DNA from: Bagarius yarrelli
Taxonomy: Eukaryota > Chordata > Actinopteri > Siluriformes > Sisoridae
NCBI GenBank assembly: GCA_005784505.1
Contig: VCAZ01000041.1
Location: 340,001-404,000 of the forward strand
Reading direction: 5' to 3'
DNA: 64,000 bases
Part shown: positions 45,179 to 55,500 of the stretch, in pieces
Layout: each line of letters starts with the position of its first letter
Numbering within the stretch: position 1 is the stretch's first letter
Made by a program: the position numbers and the translations under genes
Notes under the pieces: model-generated
The model's database searches: none
Seen by the model: only the letters and a program-made list of their open reading frames with translations
Told to the model about the DNA's origin: nothing

Positions 45179-45600
45179 ATTACACAACGCACCCTTCCTG
45201 TCCTTACCATGATCCCGTTATGCCTCAGGATACGCGGTAGGTCTGCCCTGAGACTCTTCTCTGTTCTGGCACTAAGGTGTTGAAATACCTAGCTAGGTTC
45301 TAATACCTAGCACTTCTAATCCAATGCTAATCAGATTAAGATATATGTAACACATACTGACACTGTTAGACATAAAGGTGGCCAGGTGTTATTCTGTCAG
45401 GTCAGGATAAAATCCTTTCTCTTTCCCCTTCATCGTCTTGTCTTTCACCTCGGCCCCAATTCCCAGCTGGAGTCAATAAAATCCTTCCAGAAGTAATGAC
45501 TGCACCTCTGATTCCGCACTAGTAGGACAGCACTGAGGTTATGAGTGATGAATTAGATCTGATTTCTACTGTCGCCGCAATCGCGTGCCTGCGTGACTCT
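45179..45600. other. No recognised feature
   Basis: Unique DNA. Confidence 0.4.
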
Positions 45601-45960
45601 GAATTAGCAAAGCTTGTTAAAAGAGATATAATGTTCTTCGAAGTGTAATTGTCTCAAAGTGTAATGTGGATTTTTAGCTTTCTAGACTCTTGTAGCAAGT
45701 TTACTAGGCTTAGCTTTCCACCGTCTACTACGTCCTTGTTTACTGTCAGCTATTTCATCTTCGGCTCCTGTCTCCTAAAGCCCTGCACCTTCAGCTCCAG
45801 CTTCCCTTCCTCGTCTCCCACGCTCCAATACATTTCTCTGGTTCCCATGATCCACCTCCTATCCACTAAGTACTATCAACTCCTATTCTTTCAATAAACA
45901 CGGGGTTTGAACTTACCCGTCTCTCGAGTCTGGTATTTAGTTACACCAGCGCTGGTAAAT
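45601..45960 (+). mobile_element. Possible LTR-type 3' region
   Basis: A pyrimidine-rich stretch is followed by TTCAATAAACACGGGGTTTG and CCGTCTCTCGAGTCTGGTAT. The arrangement of a polyadenylation signal with a short downstream region looks like the R-U5 part of an LTR retrotransposon. No TG...CA boundary, second LTR or coding region was found, so this is weak. Confidence 0.25.
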
Positions 45961-46400
45961 GCTCCTGTAGAGAAGGCTGTGGAGCAGTAAAACTCCCCTT
46001 TACCACCATCCCCAGCGGTTTTCCTAAATCAAATCATCTACTTTAAGGCTCTTTACTGTATTCCTACATCCCCCAGTGATCTGCAGCTTTCAGACTTCCA
46101 CTGTGCTGATTTGTTCCTTCGTGCCCCTTCCAGCTTATTTTTGGCTCCTTGTGTAGAAGATAATCTGTGGTTCCTTTTTACTTTTTTTTTAATACAGCAA
46201 GATGAGTCCAAACTTTTTCGAAAAAACAAAAACATCAAGCAGTTTCTATGTATAGCATTCATCAGGCAGAATTTCTAATAGAAGTCAAAAGACGGCAGAC
46301 TACCCTCTTAATGGGCTACCAGTGCCTCCATGGACTTAAACTCGCACGTGGGACAATTTAGAGTCACCAAACATCAAAGTTTTAAATAAAATAACCTTTT
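45961..46400. other. No recognised feature
   Basis: Unique DNA. Confidence 0.4.
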
Positions 46401-46570
46401 GGCAGTGGTAGCTAAAGTGGTTAAGGATATAGGTTGTTAATTAAGGGATCGGGGTTCTTAGCACTGCCAAGCTGCCACTGTTGGAGCCCCCTGTGAAAGA
46501 CCCTTAAACCCTCTGTTCTCTGACACTGACCTTTCAAGCTGAGGTATGCAAAGAATAAAAATATTGTACA
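46401..46570 (+). mobile_element. Family V SINE, diverged
   Basis: GGTAGCTAAAGTGGTTAAGG head, GCCACTGTTGGAGCCCC, TCTCTGACACTGACC and GAGGTATGCAAAGAATAAAA. Confidence 0.7.
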
Positions 46571-46797
46571 CTAATGTAGATAAGACATATAAGGACTTAA
46601 GCCACTTAAGAGAAGTGGAAGCCAAATCTTTATTGATCTTAAACTTCATGAATCCAGGCTATTCCCATCCACAAAACCTAACATTTGTCAGTGTTCCTAT
46701 AAAAAGGAAAAGAAACAGCTAACATATGAACTTTGTGGCTATTATTTTGCAAACCTCACCGCATAAAAGCAGCGACGGGAAGTGAAATCGATCACAG

Positions 46798-47110
46798 CTC
46801 AATTCAAGTCAGGCCAGGTCAATTTATTGACATTTTAACAATGGACAGCTGGTACAGTACAAAGTAAAACAAAAAAAAGTTCCCCTCAGGACTACCAAAC
46901 AGCACAGAATTACATGAAACTTAGTATAAGTCATAAGTACAGATTTGAGTATTTAGAGTACATATAAAATATCCCTAAGTGATATAACATTCTATTACGA
47001 TTGATTACAGAATCTTAGTCTATAGATAAATGCATGCAGTTCAGTCGGGTGCCTTTAGGTTAAGATGACACAGGTGAAAGATACGACACTGATGGTCCTT
47101 TAGATAGAAA
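46798..47110 (+). mobile_element. Family C-like repeat, diverged
   Basis: CAATTCAAGTCAGGCCAGGT, CAATTTATTGACATTTTAAC and AATGGACAGCTGG resemble the left end of the 16959-18022 element. The later part is only loosely similar. Confidence 0.45.
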
Positions 47111-48800
47111 AAGGAAATGATGAAATTACACCTTAGAATCCATATTTAAGGCCTCTCTGCTGGCTGGCAATTCTCGCATTATTCGTCTCATTAGTTTGGT
47201 CTTCATGCTCCAGTTGCCATGGAAACACGGATTCATTTTGACAGCCGAAGTTTTGAGAGTTCTTTCTCCGACTCGTGGCTTCCCTCCTTTTGTTTGCTTA
47301 CTCTCTTTCTAATCTTTTCTCTCTGGACCATTTTTCTAATCCCCCCTTGTTAGTATCCATTCATCCAGAGTTCTATCTATCCATCTGTCTAATTTTAGCT
47401 TTCTGCCACATCTTTTCTTATCGTTTTTCAAGGTCACAACTCTCGATTGCCTAGCAACTATTCGCACATGTGGAATCAAGTAGTAATCTGTAATTTTTCT
47501 TCTACTCTTTCTGTACCGCTTTTTCTGAGACCCTTTTCCGATTTCCGATTCCATTGGTGGTGTGCGAATCCCTTAGCATGCTGTACATTGCTCCATGCTG
47601 ACAGCTTAATTAAGTTCCTTATTAGTTAATGTGTAAACATTGAGCCACATCCAATCTGTTTGGCTTTAATAGATTTAAACATGCTAATGAGCTAAACTAT
47701 CTGTATACCATCGTTTTTACCTCTTAGCCGTGTTTCGCTGGCTTACAGTGCACTTGTCTGAACACTTTATTATCTACCTGTCTGACACCTATAAGCAAGG
47801 AATAAATCATGTCTGGCAGTTGATGGCCACTTTCTCTTCCAGCCTGAACCCCAATCTGTTGATTGCCTATAGCAGACTGCTCCAGTCTTACGGACCTTCT
47901 GTGGATCCTCAGGTGTTCCATGCATCCATGCACCAAACATCTGCAAGATGGACACAAGACTGATTTTGATGTATTAGGCAGCATGTCATCACCCACGTTT
48001 GGTCATTATCCAGACCTGGTCACGTGGTTATCCAGAGCCTGTTTTCATGGATCATGGCAAGTAAGCTGAGTGAAAAAACATGGCCTGCTGAGGAACTGCA
48101 GAGTATGCAGTTTAAATTAACATGTCATCTGACCTGCACGTTTGGTCATTTAACCTGGTCAAAGCTGTTTAAATACTGTCAGGTCAGCAGTTATCTGCCA
48201 TTTTCTTTTTTCATTTTCCTGAAGAAAAAGATATTTTATTTATAATAATTAAAAAAAAAAGTAATGACATCAAAAAAATTTGTTACCAATTGGAGGCAAC
48301 AAGGCAGAACCTAACCTGCTAAGCAACTTGCTGGATTACAGCATTTATAATCTCTCTACCTTTTGCATTAATAAACATGCCGGGGTGACAACTCCCTGTT
48401 TAGTAGTCTGGCATGGCAACGTACCTAATACCCATAACAAATAAGATGGAGATGAGGTCCGGGTGTGCAATAAGACTCTAGTGTTGTAATTGTTCTGAAA
48501 CTGTGCTAAAATTAGCGGAACACCATCATAATTAAGAAAAGATAGTAGTACGTTGCCATTGATTGCCCCCATTGGTCTTGTAACGTTTTTTTAGTCTCAC
48601 TCAATTAGCCCCTTGCCTGGAATTCCTGTCCATCCCCATCTGCGTATGTTCCTGTCAGTGGCCCTCAACCTGCTGAGTGGGCAGAACATCAAAAAAAGAG
48701 TGCAAGATCTCTTTTTAGAGCCACCGTGACAGAAATCAGGGGCTGATTCAGGGTGGTGGGAGTTAATCTCATTTCTTGAATAGCGGGCCAGCATTATGAC
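47111..48800. other. Long unannotated block
   Basis: No repeat recognised. Many short frames on both strands (such as 47730-47963 and 47724-47996) overlap each other and show no motif. CATGTCATCTGACC and CATGTCATCACCCACGTTTGG (first 20 bases at 47983) show a weak internal repeat. Confidence 0.4.
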
Positions 48801-48984
48801 CAATAGGCCCCTGGTTAAGGTAATGAACCTCTATTTAAAAGATTGTGGGTTAACTCCCAGCACCACCAATCTGAAAGTGCAGTGCTCCTGAGCAATGCCC
48901 TTAATTATCACCCACTCAGTTGGATCGAAATATAGAGATAAATATTAATAGCTTTGGGTAAAGCTATCCAAATGCCAAATGCCT
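48801..48984 (+). mobile_element. Family A SINE, diverged
   Basis: CTGGTTAAGGTAATGAACC, GGTTAACTCCCAGCACCACC, AGATAAATATTAATAGC and AAATGCCAAATGCC. Confidence 0.8.
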
Positions 48985-49075
48985 GAAGGGCTTTTTCTCA
49001 GAGGCCTACCAGTGGCAGCTTGGTGCTTTTCAAATTTTAACCTACACTCTTCTGACTAGCAGTCCAACACCATAT
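48985..49075 (-). mobile_element. Family A SINE fragment
   Basis: CTACCAGTGGCAGCTTGGTG through TAGCAGTCCAACACC. Abuts the + copy. Confidence 0.8.
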
Positions 49076-49085
49076 CTATTGTTAG

Positions 49086-49148
49086 GGAAGGGGTAGCTCA
49101 GTGGTTATGACTGGAAGATCATGAGTTTAATTTCCAGCACTATCAATT
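49086..49148 (+). mobile_element. Family A SINE head, cut by family C
   Basis: GGGGTAGCTCAGTGGTTATG to TTTCCAGCACTATCAATTC, where family C begins. Confidence 0.8.
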
Positions 49149-49430
49149 CAATTCAATTTTATTCATGTCGCTTTTTACAATGAGCATTGTCACAAAGCAG
49201 CTGTACACAATCAAAGAAATTATAAGATGAAAAATAAAACAGAAATCAGTTTGTCCCTGATGAGCACGCCAAGGGCGATGGTGGCAAGAAAAAACTCCCT
49301 GAGATGGAATAGGAAGAAACCTTGAGAGGAACCAGACTCAACAGAGAACCACCCATCCTTATTTGGGTGAAAAACAGGTAGCAGGAATTATGTAGTAACA
49401 CTGTGTGTGTGTCAATCTACTGAGTGCTTG
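49145..49430 (+). mobile_element. Family C repeat, 5' part
   Basis: ATTCAATTCAATTTTATTC, CATTGTCACAAAGCAGCTG, TTTGTCCCTGATGAGCACGC, AAAAACTCCCTGAGAT and AGGTAGCAGGAATTATGTAG. Close to the left half of 16959-18022. Confidence 0.9.
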
Positions 49431-50220
49431 CTATCTCAATCTGGAAGACAGAAAATGCTGAGAAAGCTAAAAAACAATACGATAGTGTCCCTATTTTAAG
49501 TCTCAGTGCTGCTGGACAAGGCTCTTATTGTAGTGCTCCAGGTTGCTATGGAGACCTCAATTCATGTTGACCAAAACAGGTCTCCTGTTGGGTGCATAGC
49601 GTAACAACCGTGCCATGACCGGAGCCAGGTTTTTCAATTTACCAGCGAGTGAAGCACAGTTGATGTTTGCCTAGATCTATTTTTATCTGTCCTTTTTCTT
49701 TCCCCGTATTTTAGTTTGCCTTGATGACTGGCTCTGATTTTAGTGACAAAATTTTCTTGGGTTTAGTTTACGACTAGACAGAACAACAGACCCAAAATTC
49801 TAAGAAATAATGGGGACTAGCAATTTGCAGGGTTATTTATAATGTTTCTAATTGCTTGCCACTCTGTTTGCTTTTTACAACCATACAAAGTCTTTGTGCA
49901 GACAGTAATTACGACTCTCCGGAATGAGCCATGAAATTAGGCTGTTGAGACCCAAAGTGGCCAACAAGTGTGTTCAATGTGCCATTGCTAATTTTCTAAA
50001 AATGACCCAAACCCCACTTCTAACAATGTTTATTTACTCATCCTAAGAAAGTGCTTTATTTTGGTCAGGAGCTTTTCTTTACCCAGAAAAAACTGCGGGG
50101 TAACCCATGAAAAATTGAAACGATATAAATTGAATTTGTAGCATTTAGTCACCAAAATCTTCCGAAATTTTTTTTTTTTTTCCTAGATGTTTGCTTTTAA
50201 TTATACATCATATCTTGCCC
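49431..50220. other. No recognised feature
   Basis: Unique DNA. Confidence 0.4.
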
Positions 50221-50286
50221 TTACTGATGAAATGAAATGGGGGAGAAAGAGGAAGGTAAAACCGGGCAGGACCCAAGTCACAATCA

Positions 50287-50393
50287 AACCCAGGTCGCCA
50301 GAGTGCAGTCATGCAAGTGGGTGCCAGCGCCTTAACCTACTATACCATGGCAGCGGCACCCACATGTACGACTGCGCTCGGGTGACCCAGGTT
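50287..50393. repeat. Imperfect inverted repeat of two tRNA-like SINE heads
   Basis: Arm 1 (50287-50328) AACCCAGGTCGCCAGAGTGC, and so on, pairs with arm 2 (50353-50393) GCGGCACCCACATGTACGAC, and so on. The arms are about 42 bases, roughly 80% complementary, with a 24-base loop. Arm 2 continues into CTCGGGATCCTTTCCAGTCC and a CTCTCTCTC stretch, which looks like a further fish SINE-like repeat. Confidence 0.7.
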
Positions 50394-50462
50394 CTGGCTC
50401 GGGATCCTTTCCAGTCCCACCCCCCTCTCTCTCCCCAATTTCTCTCTCTGTTTTATCAGTAA
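50394..50462 (+). mobile_element. Body of an unnamed SINE-like repeat
   Basis: GGCTCGGGATCCTTTCCAGT, then CCCACCCCCCTCTCTCTCCC, following the tRNA-like arm 2. Confidence 0.5.
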
Positions 50463-52139
50463 AGCTAAGATGCCCCCGAAAAATTATACATCATTTAAGT
50501 AATTTCTATTTTTAATTATTGTTATTTTTTTCCAGCTGTTTCTACCATCTGTTTTTATCCCACAAGTTTTATTTTATCTTCAGATCCCGAGTATATTGAA
50601 ACCCTGACTGGTTAAGAAGTGGGGTCAGAAATACAGACTACACAGCGCGGGATGATTTACACATTCGAGCACCTGAGAGGAAAATATGCTGAGAAGAACC
50701 CGGGGCGGAAAAGTGATTTGTAGACAAGGGCCTCGATAGTGCAGTAACTCCAGAATTATTTTGGTTTGGGGCTGCTTAGAATTTTTACTTTGTTATAATA
50801 AATCCATGCTAATGTGACTTGCTATAAGATATGTTCAGCAGTCATGGGAGAAAAAAAGTGATTCAAACATGCTGTCCATAGCCATTAACATCTCCACTGA
50901 GCCTAGAGGGACAGGGTTCAGTGCTTGGCTGAGACACACAGCCTAATGTACGCAGCTTGTTGCAGCCACTTTCAGTCATAATGCTGCTGCATTTTATGCG
51001 GTCCATATTTATGAACAGAAACACAACCCTAAGCCTACAATTCGATGTGAATTTAAAGGAGTATCATTCACATCATGAACTTATCAGGATAACAAATAAA
51101 AATAATTATCAGTCAATCTATACTTTCTTATATCAAGCTGACGATTATATTCATGCGATAAAAGTACCAAACTGCTGTTTTGTGCCCGATTGAATATTTT
51201 AAAAGTTTGATAAAATTAAAATAAAATTAATTAAAGTGGTTTTGTTTTAGTTGTTTTGTGGGAAAACTGCACCGCCCAATGGCTAACAATCTGCTAGGAT
51301 GTCAATGTTACAAATGAATCTAATGGCATTAATAAAAAAATACAAAAAATAAAAACAACCGCAGCAGCCTGGATAGCTTTGTCAGCCCACTTCCTGTCAG
51401 AAACCCATCCAGTTTTACATCAGCGAGTGTCAGTGACTCATCAGGCAGTCACTTGTTTCAGTCGGATATCTGTTGATGAGGGAAGTCGTGGGCATGGAGC
51501 TCTGTGGAGGTGTTCTCTGACACGTTGAGACCTCAAGCTTTTCCAACGCTCTTGATAAAGCTTTCGGCTGTGTGTCTCTTCTCCTCATCACAACCATCTC
51601 TACCTCAGTTATAAATAAATCCCTGCTGCAATGCTATGCTTGTCAGAGTAAAGCAGCAGCTTTCACGGCATGTTCAAACGCCTGCCAGATCACTGCAGAG
51701 CCTGGAAGATCCACCGAGGAAAGAATGGTTCTAACAACGCAGTGAACCACCGCTATTATCCACCAGTCAGATGAAAACCAACCAACCAAAGAAGTTGTTT
51801 GATTGTTAGGAGTGAGAGCTGTGGTAAAATAAAAAGCAGCAGAATAAAACAATGCCTCTGTTTGGTTAGTGTGTTTTTAAGCTTCTTACCCGACGGACTT
51901 AATATTCTGGAAGGAAAACCCTTTTTTTTTATCCCATTTTAACAACAAAATGCAATGTTTGACAAAAAGACACACAAAAAAACAAGCGCAGAAGCAACCC
52001 ACAGATTTTATGCTGTGTTTTTTCTCCAAGACTCCACGCCTGTCTTGTCATTGGTAGTTTCAATTATTCCCCTTTATTGTTAAGGTTAATAAGTTTATTG
52101 TATGGATATGAAAAACATCTTCAAGCCCCAGAATGGCCA
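50463..52139. other. Long unannotated block
   Basis: No repeat or gene recognised. A 78-codon frame at 50957-51193 and a 69-codon minus frame at 51643-51852 lack motifs. Confidence 0.4.
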
Positions 52140-52270
52140 ACAATACACAGTTTGACCCTGAGAAAGACCCTTAATCCTCTCTGATCCAGTGTGGCTGTAT
52201 CATGGCTGACCCTGCACTCTGTCCCCAACGTTTTAAGCTAGACTATGTAAAGAAACTTGTACATATTTAC
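52140..52270 (+). mobile_element. Family V SINE, diverged
   Basis: GAAAGACCCTTAATCC, TATCATGGCTGACCCTGCAC, GACTATGTAAAGAAACTTG. Confidence 0.75.
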
Positions 52271-52356
52271 TGTATGTGTATATTTGACTATCAAAATTGC
52301 CTATGATTAGTTATGTTGAGGTTGAACTAGAATTTCCTACATTATAAAAGTCGGGA

Positions 52357-52482
52357 AAGGCGGCACGATGGCTTAGTGCTTTACAAGAAGGTTCCAGGTT
52401 CATATCCCCTGCAGGGCTCTTTCTGTGTGGAGTTTACATGTTCTCCTCTTGTTTGTGTGTGTTTATTCTGGGTACTCTGTAC
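52357..52482 (+). mobile_element. Family B SINE-like repeat, 3' truncated
   Basis: AAGGCGGCACGATGGCTTAG head, GGTTCATATCCCC, TCTTTCTGTGTGGAGTTTAC. Confidence 0.85.
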
Positions 52483-52852
52483 TTCTGGGTAATCTAGCAT
52501 CAGGTGGCGAAATAGATAAAGTTCATCATATATTGTTGAGAAAAATAACTTCATATGAAAGAAAGAAAGAAATGTGGACCTCACAGGAAAAAAAATATAT
52601 CATTTTTTTTCTAAATGTAAACTGTATTTAGGATCCTTTTCTATAATAAGATAAATCTTTTGCCGTTCAGGCTGTGGCAGTGCTTAGGTCAAATGATCTA
52701 CTTCCTCAATCAGGAAGTAGTTTGTTTACATTTTTTACAAAACACCCCATTCAAGTATTTATTTTCTTCAGAAGACACAACAGTGAAACAGTGAAACAGT
52801 GGAAAGTACCGCCAGCCGAAGACACTGTAAAAAAATCAGGTATATATGGTTT

Positions 52853-52854
<2 letters not shown>
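52483..52854. other. Unique DNA upstream of the LRAT-domain exons
   Basis: A possible internal exon is bounded by TTATTTTCTTCAG (ending 52770) and CAG|GTATAT (donor at 52840). It is open in one frame but ends in a phase that does not match the 53254 exon, so it is not joined to the gene. Confidence 0.3.

Positions 52855-52929
<75 letters not shown>
52855..52929. repeat. (TA)n microsatellite
   Basis: About 37 TA units with one TATTATA break. Confidence 0.95.
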
Positions 52930-52931
<2 letters not shown>

Positions 52932-53157
52932 TAATGTATACCTTTTTTAATTACTGTTTTAGTGTTGTTAAATTTGGTGTATTGTAGGATTCTTAGTTAA
53001 TGAGATGTAAAGGGTTGAATAATTCTACTGGGGTTATTATTGTTTTTCCAGTGAGGGTGTTGAGCATCAGTCATGGTAAGTGGTGCTATTTTCTCTGTCC
53101 TGATTCTTTTTTTTTTTTTTCAAATTTACTGAATGATATTATTTATATATGAGATCG

Positions 53158-53216
53158 AAAATGTAAGTCGCTCTGGACAACGTCATCAGCTAAATGCCAG
53201 AAATGTACCTGTAAAC
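53158..53216 (+). mobile_element. Family A SINE tail only
   Basis: AATGTAAGTCGCTCTGGACA to AAATGCCAGAAATGTACC, about 40 bases before the first LRAT exon. Confidence 0.85.
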
Positions 53217-53253
53217 GTTTTTTTTTTTCCTGTTTTTTTTTTTTTTTTTGGAG

Positions 53254-53381
53254 GCTTCACACCGGTGGAAAATTGGTTGATTGGATTAGGATACGATCCA
53301 GAGGGCTTCCATTTGGTCAAAAAAACGACCATGGACCATGGAGACCTTTTATTGACCCAAGTCAGATCATTCATTTCACAG
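53254..53381 (+). CDS. LRAT-domain (H-REV107/PLAAT-like) gene, upstream exon
   Basis: Family role: LRAT-fold enzymes (lecithin retinol acyltransferase, PLAAT/HRASLS phospholipases) use a His-His-Cys set to make a thioester acyl intermediate on phospholipid. In the frame starting at 53255 the exon encodes 42 residues plus one base. They include LVDWIRI (residues 7-13), a first histidine H26 in NDHGPW, and a second histidine H40 in PSQIIHFT. In the family the motif is H-W followed 12 residues later by the second H. Here Gly-Pro sits between H26 and W29, so spacing is 14. The donor is at 53382 (GTAAAT). The acceptor is presumed at 53252-53253 after a T-rich tract. No start codon is present, so at least one more 5' exon is expected and was not found. 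Family assignment rests mainly on the second exon. Confidence 0.5.
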
Positions 53382-53422
53382 GTAAATCAGACTTTCTGTA
53401 TCTCACTGATGTCATTAGCGGA

Positions 53423-53429
53423 ATATTAC

Positions 53430-53468
<39 letters not shown>
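53423..53468. repeat. (ATT)n microsatellite in the intron
   Basis: About 14 ATT units. It produces the poly-Y, poly-L and poly-I frames seen on both strands. Confidence 0.95.
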
Positions 53469-53472
<4 letters not shown>

Positions 53473-53516
53473 CCTGTTGTTATTATTATACATCTATTTT
53501 GTTGTTTAATGTAGCT

Positions 53517-53612
53517 TAATTGGGTCCTGGAGAAACATGGTTTTATTTGACTGTTTCCTGCAGCTGCTATATACGGTGAAATTACCAATAATAAAGCTTC
53601 TTGAACTTGAAA
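53517..53612 (+). mobile_element. LINE-like 3' tail remnant in the intron
   Basis: GGGTCCTGGAGAAACATGG, GCAGCTGCTATATACGGTG and AATAATAAAGCTTCTTGAAC resemble the 3' end of a fish LINE that ends in an AATAAAG...CTTGA motif. Confidence 0.45.
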
Positions 53613-53684
53613 ATCCCACCAGGAGGTCATATGACGATTCCATGTATTAGGCACGGTATTTATTAGAACGTCTTTCTATTACAG

Positions 53685-53968
53685 GTAATTGTGCAGGATC
53701 ATTGGGCTCTTCTTCAAGTTTCTTTCCATCTGTCAAGAAAATGCCTTCAAGATCGAGATCCTGTCAAGGGACTGTTAGTATTGTAAATGTGAAAGTGTTT
53801 TCTGGAACAGATAAATTTGCCATTTACAGGAAGATTGGTGGAATCCCAGCATCATTCCAGGATAATGTTGAGGAAATGATGGAAAAAAATCTAGAGTATG
53901 ATGTTTTAAACTACAACTGCATTCATTTTGCTATGGAGCTTCTTGGTGTAATTAAACTAGCTAAATAG
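53685..53968 (+). CDS. LRAT-domain (H-REV107/PLAAT-like) gene, terminal exon
   Basis: Encodes 94 residues (the first codon is split with the upstream exon) and stops at TAG 53966-53968. Visible landmarks in family order: GTVSIVNVKVFSGTDKFAIY, the 'valine-lysine strand then K-Y/F' block; SFQDNVEEMMEKNLEYD, the helix before the active site; and LNYNCIHFAMELLG, the hallmark N-C-x-H-F motif with the catalytic cysteine (C121 of the 136 residues visible). No C-terminal hydrophobic anchor follows: the protein ends 15 residues after the cysteine, shorter than membrane-anchored PLAATs. The exon has no stop or frameshift despite lying in repeat-rich DNA. It could be an intact fish LRAT-like paralogue or a recent pseudogene. 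Confidence 0.65.
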
Positions 53969-53984
53969 ATTTATAAGTATTTAA

Positions 53985-54149
53985 ATACTTGTTAAAGTAC
54001 AGCTGGTGTGCTAATGTGGTCTTTATTCTTATGGTTTTTTTACATTCAAAGAACAGGAATCCTTAAACGGCTTTTATACTGTAAATATAATTGCTTATTT
54101 GTAACTGTTGGAAACATGTAAAGCAGAATTGTTGGTTTATTTTATATAT
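53985..54149. other. Presumed 3' UTR of the LRAT-domain gene
   Basis: AT-rich DNA after the stop with no repeat recognised before the CA run. Confidence 0.3.
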
Positions 54150-54170
54150 ACACACGCACACACATGCGTG

Positions 54171-54201
<31 letters not shown>
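54150..54201. repeat. (CA)n microsatellite, interrupted
   Basis: CA units with GCACACACATGCGTGCACGC in the middle. Confidence 0.9.
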
Positions 54202-54275
54202 TAATTTCAATTTTATACGCATGAACAAAACCGAAACCCTGGCTAACCAAAGCGGACTAGATGCTGTTGATGATG

Positions 54276-54302
54276 GACAGACAGGCAGACAGACAGACAG
54301 AT
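54276..54302. repeat. (ACAG)n tetranucleotide
   Basis: About six GACA units. Confidence 0.85.
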
Positions 54303-54380
54303 GAGCCAGGCATCTGCTGATCTAATAAATACATTTTCCTGTTTTTTTACCTTAATCTTTTGTTCCAATATGGTAAAAAC

Positions 54381-54386
54381 AATAAA
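54381..54386 (+). terminator. Candidate polyadenylation signal for the LRAT-domain gene
   Basis: AATAAA about 410 bases after the stop codon, the first canonical signal that I see downstream. A second is near 54527. Use is inferred. Confidence 0.3.
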
Positions 54387-54555
54387 GTTTTTATGTATCC
54401 CAATGCTGACTGTTTCTTTTCTGTGGTATGTGTCTAAATACGATAAACATATTAATGTATCAAAACTTTCTTTGCCTTCATAAGTGATAAGACAAATGTT
54501 ATTATTTTTATTAGGACAATTTACCAAATAAATATATTTGGACCTGGACCTTAGT

Positions 54556-55170
54556 CTAAACAGCTCTGTCTGGGAATTCCAAACAAAATTAAGGAAGGTG
54601 GGGGTGACATTCGACGCTCATTTAGCATTTGACCTTCATGTTTAAAACACTATTAAAACATCTTTCTTTTATCTTAGAAAAACTGCATGAATTCGTCCTG
54701 CTGTCCTGTCCTGTGGCTGAAAAACTGATTAATATGTTTGTTTTTCCTGCATCAATCATTGCAACGCTTTGCTTGCAGGTATTTCAAAAACTGCCCTAAA
54801 TAAATTGCGGCCATATCCGAAACTCAGCTGCCAGAATCGTGACAGGGACCAGAGCTAGAGAACACTTTACTGCAATGCTGGAATCCCTACATCGGCTCCC
54901 TGTTAGGTTTCGTACTGATTTTAAAATACCTGAATGGGTTTGGCACCTCATTATTTTGCAGAACTTCTGACTGTTCTTGCCGTAATTTCCTTTCCTCTGA
55001 TTTTGGCCTTCTGATGGTTCCATTAACAAGTCCAGACCCTTTGGGTGGCCAGGATTTTCCTGCCCTTTCTTCAAATTTCTGGAAGTCTCTTGCCTGTAAT
55101 ATTAGACATAAATAAAATGTTTAAGAGTTTAAAATCCTGCCTCAAAACTCACTTTTTTAAAACTTTCTTA
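54556..55170 (+). mobile_element. L2-type LINE, C-terminal reverse transcriptase region
   Basis: Across several frames the translation gives LGVTFDAHLAFD-like, RPVLS-like and ASIIATLCLQV-like stretches, then ARIVTG, HRLPVRF-like, FGTSLFCRTS and a final LKTHFFKT. This is the conserved order at the end of L2/CR1 superfamily polymerases (L-G-V-x-F-D, C-N-A/S-L-L, A-A-R-I-V, L-H-W-L-P-V-R-x-R, K-T-H-L-F). Stops and frameshifts are frequent. A short ATT run follows at 55264-55280. Confidence 0.7.
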
Positions 55171-55318
55171 TCTTTGAGTTTGTGTTTTTATTCCTTTACA
55201 GTGTGTTTTTGTTCTTTCAAATGTAAACTTTATTGCAGAAGATCTATAATAAAAAAATGTTTTATTATTATTATTATTAATGTCATCTTTCATTGAAATT
55301 GATATTTATCTCTACCAT

Positions 55319-55500
55319 GAAGTGGAAGCTCGGTGGTAACAGTGTCAGACTGCTGATTGGAAGATCATAAGTTCTATTCCCAGCCCAACCTAATTGCCAC
55401 TGCTGGGCCCTTCTTCAAGGCCTTCAAGCCTCAACTGCTCAATTGGATGAAAAGAGGAGGTGAATATAAGTCGCTCTGGATAAATGCCAGAAATGTAAAC
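55319..55500 (+). mobile_element. Family A SINE, full length
   Basis: GTGGAAGCTCGGTGGTAACAG head, CTATTCCCAGCCCAACC, tail AAGTCGCTCTGGATAAATGC with the usual GGACGTCTGCC deleted. Confidence 0.9.

Larger units (their letters stand above)
53382..53684 (+). other. Intron between the two LRAT-domain exons
   Basis: Starts GTAAATC and ends TTTCTATTACAG. The upstream exon leaves one base and the downstream exon begins with two bases before its open frame, so the phase matches. The intron carries an (ATT)n run and a LINE-like tail. Confidence 0.6.

Noticed and set aside
52771..52839. Additional exon of the LRAT-domain gene
   Set aside because: Good splice-like borders, but its end phase does not match the exon at 53254.
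53133..53519. 128-codon frame covering the first LRAT exon in another frame
   Set aside because: It reads through the donor site into the ATT microsatellite and lacks the second-histidine motif; the frame with IIHFT joins in phase to the next exon.
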